A DNA stretch of 64,000 nt, from the NCBI RefSeq assembly GCF_024267675.1, contig NZ_JALDYX010000004.1, forward strand, positions 173,537 through 237,536. Reading direction: 5' to 3'. The notes under the pieces are model-generated. The model ran no database searches. It worked only from the letters and a program-made list of their open reading frames with translations, and had not been told where the DNA came from. This DNA comes from Marinobacterium sedimentorum (GTDB lineage Bacteria > Pseudomonadota > Gammaproteobacteria > Pseudomonadales > Balneatricaceae). Positions 44,863-52,889 of the stretch are shown here, piece after piece. Positions within the stretch are counted from its first letter, which is position 1, and each line of letters begins with the position of its first letter. Made by a program: the position numbers and the translations under genes.

Positions 44863-46220
44863 TGTCTGTCGAAGCAGGTTGGGATTGCATGGGAGGCATC
44901 ATTCTCTGTAAGAAGTTGTAAACGCTGCCCTAGTATTTGCCAAGCTTCTTGCATCTCTTTGGCATAGTTGTGCCGTTGGTATGTGCGCTTTACTTTGTTT
45001 TCTTCGGTATGGTTCAAGCAACGCTCTGCAACCTCCGGTAGCACCCCTGAGGCAACCATGATGGTCGCTCCGGTGCGGCGGAGGTCATGTGGGGTCCATT
45101 TGCCACCAGGCATTAGCAAAGCCTGTCCATTCTGGCTTCGCCCACTCATGGGTCCTTTCTCCAGTGGGCGTTGTCGATCAGTCAGCTGTTTGGTGATTGT
45201 CTTTGAGCATACTGACGTTGAGCCGCTGCGGTTAGGGTAGCACCAGCGGCCTGCACCCGTAAGATTATGAAGCTGCTCAAAATGTCGCATTGCAAATGAA
45301 GAAAGGTAGACGGTGTGGGGTTTCCCGTTTTTGCTATTTTCTGCGGGGATTAGCCATTCCTGTTTTCTGAGGTCAATATTTCGCCACTCAGCAGCTAACA
45401 GCTCTCCGATGCGACAGCAGGTGGAAAAGCAAATCCATACAGCAGTTTCCGTGGTTATTAGCAGCCCGGCGTTCGGAATACCTTCCTTTAACTGGCGGAT
45501 TTCATCATCCGACAAAATACGATCTCGTTCTATGCTTGGTCCACCGATGCTGGTCTTGCTGATAGCTGCTGTTGGATCGGCGTCGAGAATTTCACGTACA
45601 ACTGCAAATCGGAACATCTGCCGGAGTGAGCTGAGTGTAACTTTCGCCATACGAGGCACGCCTCGTGCCAAGAGGGTGTCGGTAATGTTGGTGATATCGC
45701 GGCGGCGAATATCTTCGACTGCGATCGAACCGATTAGCGGGAATACCTCTTTGGTGAAGAGGCGGCGCATCTCTGCGCCCTTGTCCTTGCGGCGTACCAA
45801 GTCTACTTTTGCCCAATGCTCGAACAGCTCTGTTACTGTTCTTCGGCTGCGGTGCGTCTGACTCTCTTGTTCTAAGCGCACAAGCTCGATATCCCGCTCA
45901 GCCTGTCGCTGGCGCTCCTCTGTTTGGAGCTGCTCACGGATATTAGAGAGGCCGCTCTGGTGAAGTGCCGCCAACTCTTTGGCCTTCAATCTGGCTTGAG
46001 TCAGGGTGAGGTAACCTGGCTGGACTTCCCGGCTATAACTTCCGATGGGGAGCCGATCCCGACGGCCTTCATTATTGGTGTAACGGAAATAAAAGGAGCG
46101 CTGGCCGCTTGGTGTGATGCGGGCTACCAATACACCATGACCTCGAATAACGGTTTCATTCAGCCAGCGATCCTTGCTGTCTGGTTTAGCATTAATCTGT
46201 CGATCCGTAATCGTTGCCAT
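44847..46220 (-). CDS. int: Tyrosine-type integrase (P4-like)
   Basis: A 457-residue site-specific recombinase. The N-terminal DUF4102-type arm-binding domain (LPIGSYSREVQPGYLTLTQA) is followed by the catalytic domain with Arg near 270 (CCRIGELLAAEW), His-x-x-Arg near 378-381 (TPHDLRRTG), His near 404 (CLNHTEENK) and the likely nucleophile Tyr near 414 (KRTYQR). The start at 46220 is preferred to the frame start at 46298. It reads away from a tRNA-Pro fragment 160 bases away, the expected attachment site. Its final codons come from an IS5 terminus. Confidence 0.9.
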   Translation of the reverse strand: MATITDRQINAKPDSKDRWLNETVIRGHGVLVARITPSGQRSFYFRYTNNEGRRDRLPIGSYSREVQPGYLTLTQARLKAKELAALHQSGLSNIREQLQTEERQRQAERDIELVRLEQESQTHRSRRTVTELFEHWAKVDLVRRKDKGAEMRRLFTKEVFPLIGSIAVEDIRRRDITNITDTLLARGVPRMAKVTLSSLRQMFRFAVVREILDADPTAAISKTSIGGPSIERDRILSDDEIRQLKEGIPNAGLLITTETAVWICFSTCCRIGELLAAEWRNIDLRKQEWLIPAENSKNGKPHTVYLSSFAMRHFEQLHNLTGAGRWCYPNRSGSTSVCSKTITKQLTDRQRPLEKGPMSGRSQNGQALLMPGGKWTPHDLRRTGATIMVASGVLPEVAERCLNHTEENKVKRTYQRHNYAKEMQEAWQILGQRLQLLTENDASHAIPTCFDRQVHLE

Positions 46221-46383
46221 ACTAAGTCGCTTCTCGTGCCCGTTCTGTGACCGTTTGAGAATAGCTTTGGTGGGACGCCATGGGAAGGCTAGGGACAAGA
46301 AGATGATTAATTTATGTCTAAGTTATTGATATATAACAACGTAGTGGACGGGGTGGGATCGGTGTGGATGTTGACTTTCTTTT

Positions 46384-46428
46384 ATGGGGTGCAAGGGGTA
46401 GAAGGTTCAAATCCTTTCGTCCCGACCA
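46384..46428 (+). tRNA. 3' half of tRNA-Pro(GGG): attachment-site scar
   Basis: The sequence runs from the anticodon loop (ATGGGGT, anticodon GGG) through the 3' anticodon strand GCAAG, the variable loop, the T-arm (GAAGG TTCAAAT CCTTT), the acceptor 3' strand CGTCCCG and an encoded ACCA. No D-arm or matching 5' half lies upstream. The break inside the anticodon loop is the usual crossover position for tyrosine integrases. A tRNA terminator follows, so this is the original chromosomal 3' end, and the element lies to the left. Confidence 0.75.
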
Positions 46429-46441
46429 TTATTCAAAAGAC

Positions 46442-46472
46442 AAAGGCCGGTTTGCGAAAGCAACCGGCCTTT
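46442..46472 (+). terminator. Terminator of the tRNA-Pro locus
   Basis: AAAGGCCGGTTTGC, GAAA loop, GCAACCGGCCTTT: a 13-bp stem with one bulged T. It starts 14 bases after the encoded CCA. Confidence 0.8.
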
Positions 46473-46874
46473 GTTGCATCTGGAGTCTGGCGTTTCTGGT
46501 TGCCAATTGGATTTTGCTTAACGCCTTGGTTGTCCTGGCTGCATACCGCTCGATCAAGATTCCAGGGATACTTCGCAATTCCTCGATCACCGCATTATCG
46601 TAATTCTGTTCTCTTGTTCCATTTCTGTTTATGACTGTAGTACAGGTGTACTGCTTGCCTATATAGCCTCCACTCTGGATACCTAGGCCGCTTTGAGTGC
46701 ATTTAGTCCTACTACAGCGATAGCCAGCGAGCCCCATTGGGTTTGTGCTGAATCAGGCCATCAAGCAAAGTATCAGCTAGCTGTAACAAGCCAGATAGTT
46801 TAACTACTGGGCCTGGATACGATACCTACGGTAGGTACAATGATGCTTAACCGTCCGATCACAGGAAAATTGAA
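46473..46874. other. Spacer right of the attachment scar
   Basis: No gene is evident. Frames here lack ribosome sites and family patterns. GATACCTACGGTAGGTA near 46820 is a short near-palindrome just upstream of the small HTH-like gene and could be an operator. Confidence 0.35.
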
Positions 46875-47135
46875 ATGACACAGGATACATCGTCGAAGTC
46901 ATGGGCCGTCCCTGGTAGTGTTGGCTGGCATAACAGCCAGGCAACAAGTTACTGGGACCGTATGCTGTCTATCGAAGAGGTTGCCTGTGTCCTGGGCGTC
47001 AGAATCACTGACTTGAAACATGCGGTGCAGCATAACCTGCCGCTGAAGGGGAAGAATCCGCCGGCCCTGAATCGTGTGACGAACGGGAAAATGTACTTTG
47101 AAGGACATGCGGTTAAAGCGTATATCGATAGCTGA
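46875..47135 (+). CDS. Small HTH-like protein
   Basis: An 86-residue protein. MLSIEEVACVLGVRITDLKHAVQHNLP and VTNGKMYFEGHAVKAYIDS give the helix-turn-helix-plus-wing pattern of MerR/AlpA-like DNA-binding proteins. AGGA lies 9 bases before the ATG. It sits 446 bases right of the tRNA scar and upstream of the nuclease-helicase gene; it may regulate that cassette or be an excisionase of another element. Confidence 0.55.
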   Translation: MTQDTSSKSWAVPGSVGWHNSQATSYWDRMLSIEEVACVLGVRITDLKHAVQHNLPLKGKNPPALNRVTNGKMYFEGHAVKAYIDS

Positions 47136-47380
47136 ATACTGCATAGATCATACAAACAGCGACTGACGGTCGATTTCGTGTTTGCAATTACTGCGATTGC
47201 GATTGCGAGTCACAGCACAAATGAAGACTGAAATCAGGTTTCCCAAGCCCGGTACGTACAGCCTTATAAGCCCTTTTCGACACTGAGCGATGCGATTGCA
47301 GCAACTAGCGTGCATAATTGTCAGATGTATCCAAACTAAAATCCATAAATGGTTGATACGAAAAGGGAACTTTCGAGGAT

Positions 47381-49771
47381 ATGCTGGTCTACAACGCCAC
47401 CAAACAGCAGTTCATTGATGACGTGCGAGCCAACGTCATCACCGACTCCATAGAGAACGAGGTGGCGCGCAGGTTGAACCGCAACTCTCCTCGCAATGAG
47501 GTGACGTCTTGGGAGAACTCCCTTCGCTTCATGATGAGCGTGCTGCTTGATGAGGGGATTCCCGCATCGGCAGGGGTGGCTATCGAGTACAATATTCCGC
47601 TGACTAACCGCCGTGTAGACTTCATCCTCACCGGCAAGAACCACCAGCGTGACGATGCTGCAGTTATTGTTGAGTTGAAACAGTGGCAGTCCGTTGAGGT
47701 GACGAACAAGGATGCGATTGTTCGTACCCAGTTGGGTTCCGGTATTCGCGAAACCAACCATCCCTCCTATCAGGCGTGGTCCTATGCGGCGCTGATCGAA
47801 GATTACAACGAGACAGTGCGTTCCGAGTCAATCAGCCTTGTGCCCTGTGCCTACCTTCACAACATGAAGCAGGCGGACGCGATCAATGACCCCTTCTACG
47901 AACACCACACCCGCCGTGCCCCAGTTTTTATTTCGCGCGATGCCATGCGGCTTTCCAAGTTCCTAAGCCAGCACATCAAGTACGGCGACAGTAGCGACAT
48001 CATGTATCGCATCGAGCATGGTGTGATCAAACCGAGTAAAAACCTGGCGGATGCTCTGGTGTCGATGATGCAGGGCAATGCCGAGTTTCTAATGATTGAT
48101 GACCAGAAACTGGTTTATGAAACCGCGCTCGACCTTGCGCATCGAGCAGCCAATGGGAAAAAGCAGTGCCTTGTCGTCAAGGGCGGTCCGGGAACCGGTA
48201 AGTCTGTGGTAGCTATTAACCTGCTGGTAGAGCTGACTAGACGCGAGATGATGACGCAGTATGTGTCACGCAACTCGGCCCCACGTGAGGTCTTCAAGAA
48301 AAAGCTGACGGGCACTCGCAAAAAGACGCACATCGACAACCTGTTCAAGGGCTCCGGAAGCTACGTAAATGCGGAACCTAATACCTTCCATGCCCTTATC
48401 GTGGACGAAGCACACCGACTGAATGAAAAGTCTGGCATGTACCAGAATTTGGGGGAAAACCAGATCAAGGAAATCATCTTGGCGTCGCATTTTTCCATCT
48501 TCTTCATCGATGAAGCGCAGCGAGTGACACTGAAGGATGTGGGCACGGTCGAAGAAATCAGGCATTGGGCAGAAGCGTGCGGGGCCGATGTGCAGGAACT
48601 AGAACTGGCCTCGCAATTTCGCTGCAATGGCTCCGATGGCTACCTGGCCTGGCTTGATCACGCGCTCCAGATTCGCACCACGGCCAACACCGACCTTGAC
48701 GACATCGATTACGACTTTCGGGTATTTGACGATCCCAGCGCTTTGCGGCGAGCCATTCTTGAAAAGAACCGCACGGCCAACAAGGCACGTATGGTGGCGG
48801 GGTACTGCTGGCCCTGGGCGAGCAAGAAGGACAAGCAGGCCATGGACATTGTCTTTCCCGATCATGGCTTCGCTGCCCAGTGGAACCTGGATGACGATGG
48901 CATGCTCTGGGCCATCGCCGATCAATCAGTCGAACAGATAGGTTGCATCCACACATGTCAGGGCCTGGAGTTCGACTACGTCGGCGTCATTATTGGAGAC
49001 GACTTCGTGATTCGAGATGGCCGCGTGGTGACCAATGCGGAGAAGCGTGCACGGCAGGACCGGTCTGTTCATGGCTACAAGATAATGCACAAGAACGAGC
49101 CTGCGCATGCTAGAGCCCTGGCCGACCAGATCATAAAGAACACCTACCGCACCTTGATGACTCGTGGGCAGAGGGGCTGTTACGTCTACGCAACCGACGC
49201 CGAAACACGTAAGTACTTCGCGAGCTTCGTCCGCTCCCCGGCAAAGGCCGGGCCTCCAGATACATACGAGGAAAGTGGAGCTCTGAATGGCCTGAATCTC
49301 CCCATCGTGTCGCGGGAACAGGCGGAGCCGTTCGAGCGTCATGTGCCGGTGTACGATCTGAGCATTGCCGCTGGCGGTTTCAGCGAGATTCAGATCGCTG
49401 AAGCCGAGCACTGGGTCGAGCTGCCGGACTTCATGCGGGCAAGCCCCGGCCTGTTCGTCAGCCGGGTAGTCGGTGAGTCAATGAACCGGCGCATCCCCAG
49501 CGGCGCCTGGTGTCTGTTCCGCGCAAATCCTGGCGGCACGCGGCAAGGAAAGATCGTTGTGGTACAGCATCGATCCATCGAGGACCCGGACCATGGCGGC
49601 AGTTTCACGGTCAAGCTATACCAGAGCGAGAAGATTGAAGAGTACGGCGAGTTCATCAATCAGCGCATCGTGTTAAAGCCGCAGACCAATGCCTTCGGCT
49701 ACAAGGACATCGTGCTCGAAGATGAGCTGGAGGATCTGATAGTCATCGGTGAGTTTCTCTCCGTGCTGTGA
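47381..49771 (+). CDS. Nuclease-DUF2075 helicase-S24 peptidase fusion
   Basis: A 796-residue three-part protein. Residues 40-110 look like a PD-(D/E)xK nuclease: Asp80 in RRVDFIL and Glu98-x-Lys100 in VIVELKQW. Residues 260-610 form a DUF2075 superfamily 1 helicase: Walker A GGPGTGKS (268-275), Walker B LIVDEAH (339-345), FFIDEAQR (374-381), CIHTCQGLEFDYVG (522-535) and YRTLMTRGQRG (589-599). Residues 655-796 resemble an S24/LexA-type peptidase, with the nucleophile Ser700 (GESMNRRIPSG) and a candidate general base Lys745 (FTVKLY). A MazG-like gene follows by 97 bases. The combination suggests damage- or phage-triggered defence; function is inferred. Confidence 0.8.
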   Translation: MLVYNATKQQFIDDVRANVITDSIENEVARRLNRNSPRNEVTSWENSLRFMMSVLLDEGIPASAGVAIEYNIPLTNRRVDFILTGKNHQRDDAAVIVELKQWQSVEVTNKDAIVRTQLGSGIRETNHPSYQAWSYAALIEDYNETVRSESISLVPCAYLHNMKQADAINDPFYEHHTRRAPVFISRDAMRLSKFLSQHIKYGDSSDIMYRIEHGVIKPSKNLADALVSMMQGNAEFLMIDDQKLVYETALDLAHRAANGKKQCLVVKGGPGTGKSVVAINLLVELTRREMMTQYVSRNSAPREVFKKKLTGTRKKTHIDNLFKGSGSYVNAEPNTFHALIVDEAHRLNEKSGMYQNLGENQIKEIILASHFSIFFIDEAQRVTLKDVGTVEEIRHWAEACGADVQELELASQFRCNGSDGYLAWLDHALQIRTTANTDLDDIDYDFRVFDDPSALRRAILEKNRTANKARMVAGYCWPWASKKDKQAMDIVFPDHGFAAQWNLDDDGMLWAIADQSVEQIGCIHTCQGLEFDYVGVIIGDDFVIRDGRVVTNAEKRARQDRSVHGYKIMHKNEPAHARALADQIIKNTYRTLMTRGQRGCYVYATDAETRKYFASFVRSPAKAGPPDTYEESGALNGLNLPIVSREQAEPFERHVPVYDLSIAAGGFSEIQIAEAEHWVELPDFMRASPGLFVSRVVGESMNRRIPSGAWCLFRANPGGTRQGKIVVVQHRSIEDPDHGGSFTVKLYQSEKIEEYGEFINQRIVLKPQTNAFGYKDIVLEDELEDLIVIGEFLSVL

Positions 49772-49868
49772 GCCCCTCAGGTAATCCAGCTGTATTCAGG
49801 CTGGATACTGAGTAGCAGAAAAGGCATGCTCGCAGTAATCCGATACAGCCGAACCAAGTGAGTCCATC

Positions 49869-50234
49869 ATGCCCGATCCGTTCAAGCAGCTTCACGACGC
49901 CATGGACCAGTTCGCCACCGAGCGAGACTGGGATCAGTTCCATTCGCCCAAGAACCTTGCCATGGCACTGACGGTGGAGGCGGCGGAGCTTCAGGAGTGC
50001 TTTCAGTGGTTCACTGAGGAGCAATCGAAAGAGCTGGACGAGAAGCAGTTATCCGCCGTTCGTGACGAGATTGCTGATGTCCAGCTCTATCTGATTCGTC
50101 TGGCCGGCAAGCTGAAAGTAGACATTGAGCAGGCTTGTTGGGAGAAAATGGATAAAAACGCAGAGAAATATCCTGCAGAGCAGGTGAAAGGGAGTGCACA
50201 AAAGTACACTAGTTATCAAAAACATAATGTGTAG
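49869..50234 (+). CDS. MazG-like nucleotide pyrophosphohydrolase
   Basis: A 121-residue all-alpha NTP pyrophosphatase of the MazG/RS21-C6 (dCTPase) type. The metal-binding motifs are Glu37-x-x-Glu40 (TVEAAELQECFQW) and Glu67-x-x-Asp70 (RDEIADVQLYL). It would hydrolyse a dNTP or NTP to the monophosphate. Being 97 bases downstream of the nuclease-helicase gene on the same strand, it probably acts with it, for example by lowering nucleotide pools. A truncated transposase lies immediately beyond. Confidence 0.85.
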   Translation: MPDPFKQLHDAMDQFATERDWDQFHSPKNLAMALTVEAAELQECFQWFTEEQSKELDEKQLSAVRDEIADVQLYLIRLAGKLKVDIEQACWEKMDKNAEKYPAEQVKGSAQKYTSYQKHNV

Positions 50235-50292
50235 TAATTCAGACTCGATCTGACAGTTACCGGCTCTTCGGGCCGTGCCCGTCAGGCCAAAA

Positions 50293-50778
50293 TCAGTTCA
50301 GTTTCTTCTCCAGCCAAACTGATTTTCCATCCAGCAGAGTTGCCATTGGTGTCCGGCCGCAACACATTTTGCCTTGATGGGTTCTTTCAGTTTTGTAGTC
50401 ATTAATCCAGTCGTCCAGGTCGGCTTGAAGCACTTCGATGCTGTCATAGATCTTCCGCCTGAACGTGACCTGGTAAAACTCCTGCAAGATTGTCTTGTGG
50501 AAGCGCTCACAAATGCCGTTGGTCTGCGGCTATTGTGCCTTGGTACGCGTGTGCTCAATGTCGTTGATGGCGAGATAGGGTTGGTAGTCATGCTGCTCTG
50601 CTTTGCCGCAGTATTCGGTCCCACGGTCGATCAGGATGCGCAGCATCGGCAGGTCATGGAACTCGAACATCGGTAGCACTCGATCGTTCAGTAGGTCCGC
50701 TGCCGTAATCGGCGTCTTGGTCGTATAGAGCTTCGCACAGGCCACCTTCGAGTAGGTATCGACAATTGCTGGGTAAGA
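50293..50778 (-). pseudogene. IS481-family transposase remnant with in-frame stop
   Basis: The minus strand encodes MACAKLYTTKTPITAADLLN and RILIDRGTEYCGKAEQHDYQ, a TAG at 50530-50532, then PQTNGICERFHKTILQEFYQ and ERTHQGKMCCGRTPMATLLDG, all in one frame. In relatives the TAG position is His of HPQTNG. The N-terminal part is missing, replaced at about 50778 by an IS5-type fragment. Two independent lesions make it inactive. Confidence 0.8.
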
Positions 50779-51338
50779 TCAAACCCATTGGGCATCCACA
50801 CCGATATGTGCTTTCAAGCCAAAGTGCCACTGATTGCCTTTCTTGGTCTGATACATCTCAGGATCGCGCTCGCCGTTGCGATTCCTGGTTGAACTGGGTG
50901 CCTCGATAATGGTGGCATCGATCAGGGAACCTTCCTTGAGCAGTACACCCGCCTCAGATAGCCACTGATTGACCTCGTCGAAGATCTGGCGCGCCAACCC
51001 GCGTTGCTCCAGCAGGTGACGGAACTTCAAAATCGTGGAGTGATCCGGGATGGCCTTGTCCAGCGACAGGCCGGCAAACAGGCGCATGGAGGCAATTTCG
51101 TACAACGCATCTTCCATGCCTGGACCGCTGAGGTTGTACCACTGTTGCATGCAGTGAATCTGCAGCATGGTCGCCAGTGGATAGGCCCATTACCCGCCTT
51201 TGGATAATGCGGCTCAATCACCGCTTCCAGCCGTGCCCAAGGGATCAGCTTGTCCATCCGGCCGAGGACCTTTTCCTTTCGCGTCTGGCGGCGTTTGTTG
51301 CTGAACTCACTGTCAGCGAATGTGAGCTGCTGATCCAT
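50779..51338 (-). pseudogene. IS5-group transposase remnant, frameshifted and 3' truncated
   Basis: The frame from 51338 reads [20 protein letters not shown] and [17 protein letters not shown], then a frameshift near 51185, then [20 protein letters not shown] through [20 protein letters not shown] to [12 protein letters not shown]. The rest of the DDE domain is absent; the sequence passes into the IS481 fragment. This transposase is a different IS5 subgroup from the one at 4072. A GGGAAGCTGTGATCAAG end-like sequence lies near 51390-51407. Confidence 0.8.
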
Positions 51339-51541
51339 CCGAGCTTTCCTTGATGTAGATGATGGCTGCTATTGTCTCATGGCGCGGACTTGATCACAGC
51401 TTCCCTAACTGTCGTACCTTTGCGGCTATTGGTAACTGCAGCCTCCTGATGGCGTTACCCGCGTAGTAGAGCTTACCCGAACGATCTTGCTCCGTGGTGA
51501 TCGGCACCAATAGCCCTGCGGTCGCCTCGATACTCTACATG

Positions 51542-51697
51542 ACCTGCCGTATCGGCAATGTATCGATACACAAGGCCGTAATACCGGCACTGGCCTTTAT
51601 TTTGCTCGCCGTGGTACCCGTGGTACCCGTGATGCTGGTGACCACCTTTGTGCCGGAACCGTCACTGTTTCTCCCGCGTGTGCTGGGATTGCTATAG
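51542..51697 (+). pseudogene. C-terminal remnant of a TRAP large permease
   Basis: The last 50 codons of a frame read IHKAVIPALAFILLAVVPVV, then PVMLVTTFVPEPSLFLPRVL, the usual end of DctM proteins. The rest of the gene is missing, apparently lost to the IS insertions on its left. A terminator follows at 51727. Confidence 0.6.
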
Positions 51698-51726
51698 TCC
51701 AGAGAAGGTCTAATGCCTCACCCTTT

Positions 51727-51757
51727 GCCGCAGACCGGTGGTCTGCGGCTTGTTTAC
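51727..51757 (+). terminator. Terminator after the DctM remnant
   Basis: GCCGCAGACC, GGT loop, GGTCTGCGGC, then TTGTTTACTTT: a perfect 10-bp stem with a T-rich tail. Confidence 0.75.
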
Positions 51758-51791
51758 TTTCCGAAAAGTTTTCTAAAAAGAGCTACCTATT

Positions 51792-52562
51792 ATGAGTCCA
51801 ACCCTTGGCATCATCGGCGCCGGTCATCTCGCCAGCTACACCGTCGCCGGACTGCGTAATGGCGGCGACAATCGCCGTATTCTCGTCTCGCCCCGCAACC
51901 GCGAGGTTGCGGCCCGCCTCGGGCGCGATTACGACTGCGAGATCATGGCCACTAATCAGTCCGTGATCGACACAGCCGACTGGATCCTGCTCGCAGTCCG
52001 CCCAGAGTTCCTCGACTCGGTGCTGACGGAATGCTGTTTCCGTGACGACCAGCTGGTGATCTCCTGTATCGCTGGCGTCGCTGCCGGGCGTTTTGCAGGC
52101 CTTCCGATACGGCTGGTCCGAGCCATGCCGCTATCCTGCGCCGAGTTTGGCGCCGGCGCCGTTGCGATCCATCCGCCCAGCGCAGAGGTCGAAGGGCTGT
52201 TCGGTTGCCTGGGTTCGGTAATACCTCTCGACAACGAAGAGCAGTTTGAACTGGCAACAGTCGCCGCTTGCTACAACGGCTGGCTGCTCGATCTCTTTGC
52301 GACCGTCAGCGAGTGGCTGGAGCAACAGGGAATGGCGCCGGATAAGGCCCGTGCTTTGACTTTGAGCGCCAGCTCCGGTGCGGCGGCGCTGGGTACAGGG
52401 AGGATTGAGCAGAGTCTGCGTGAACTCAGCGAAGGGATCGCCACGCCCAATACCCTGACCCGGCTCGGGCTCGACCACCTGAACGACAGAGGTGCATTTC
52501 AGCCCTGGGCTGAGGCCTGTAAACTTTTGAGCCAGCAATTGGACACCCGGGACAGAGACTAA
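51792..52562 (+). CDS. ProC-like NAD(P)-dependent reductase
   Basis: A 256-residue protein of the pyrroline-5-carboxylate reductase fold. LGIIGAGHLASYTVAGL at residues 5-21 is the Rossmann dinucleotide-binding motif, ADWILLAVRPEFLDSVL resembles the ProC VKP region, and LTLSASSGAAALG fits the C-terminal dimerisation domain. It may reduce a cyclic imine or a related substrate. Only a weak AGAG precedes the ATG. It stands alone between a terminator and a MITE-like repeat, so its partner genes are unclear. Confidence 0.75.
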   Translation: MSPTLGIIGAGHLASYTVAGLRNGGDNRRILVSPRNREVAARLGRDYDCEIMATNQSVIDTADWILLAVRPEFLDSVLTECCFRDDQLVISCIAGVAAGRFAGLPIRLVRAMPLSCAEFGAGAVAIHPPSAEVEGLFGCLGSVIPLDNEEQFELATVAACYNGWLLDLFATVSEWLEQQGMAPDKARALTLSASSGAAALGTGRIEQSLRELSEGIATPNTLTRLGLDHLNDRGAFQPWAEACKLLSQQLDTRDRD

Positions 52563-52650
52563 ATGCTACGCATGTTGGCTGACCGATATGTTTTCTAAGG
52601 CCTGAGGAGTGGGCGCTGAGTCTGTATTTGCTTCGCTGCAGCGCTGACAG

Positions 52651-52814
52651 CTAGTGTACTGTTGCACGCTATATGAAGATTATAACGGCCCCTTTTTCCG
52701 CCATCCTGCGTTGTTCGTTGTCGCCGTAGCCCCACTATGACTCCGCCTCACGCCTTGACTGGCGAAAAAATGAGCGCGTTCTAAAGCACCATCAAGAGTG
52801 CACCAGTACACTAG
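52651..52814. repeat. MITE-like element with 17-bp terminal inverted repeats
   Basis: CTAGTGTACTGTTGCAC at 52651-52667 and the reverse complement of GTGCACCAGTACACTAG at 52798-52814 match at 16 of 17 positions. The element is 164 bases with no coding capacity. CTAG at both outer edges may be a target duplication or part of the repeat. No second copy was seen in this window. Confidence 0.65.
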
Positions 52815-52889
52815 GTCCCGCCGCCTGTGTATCGGCACCTTTAAGATAGACGCGGAGGGTGTGCCGGATTCTCTGGCTTTTCGTGTAGG

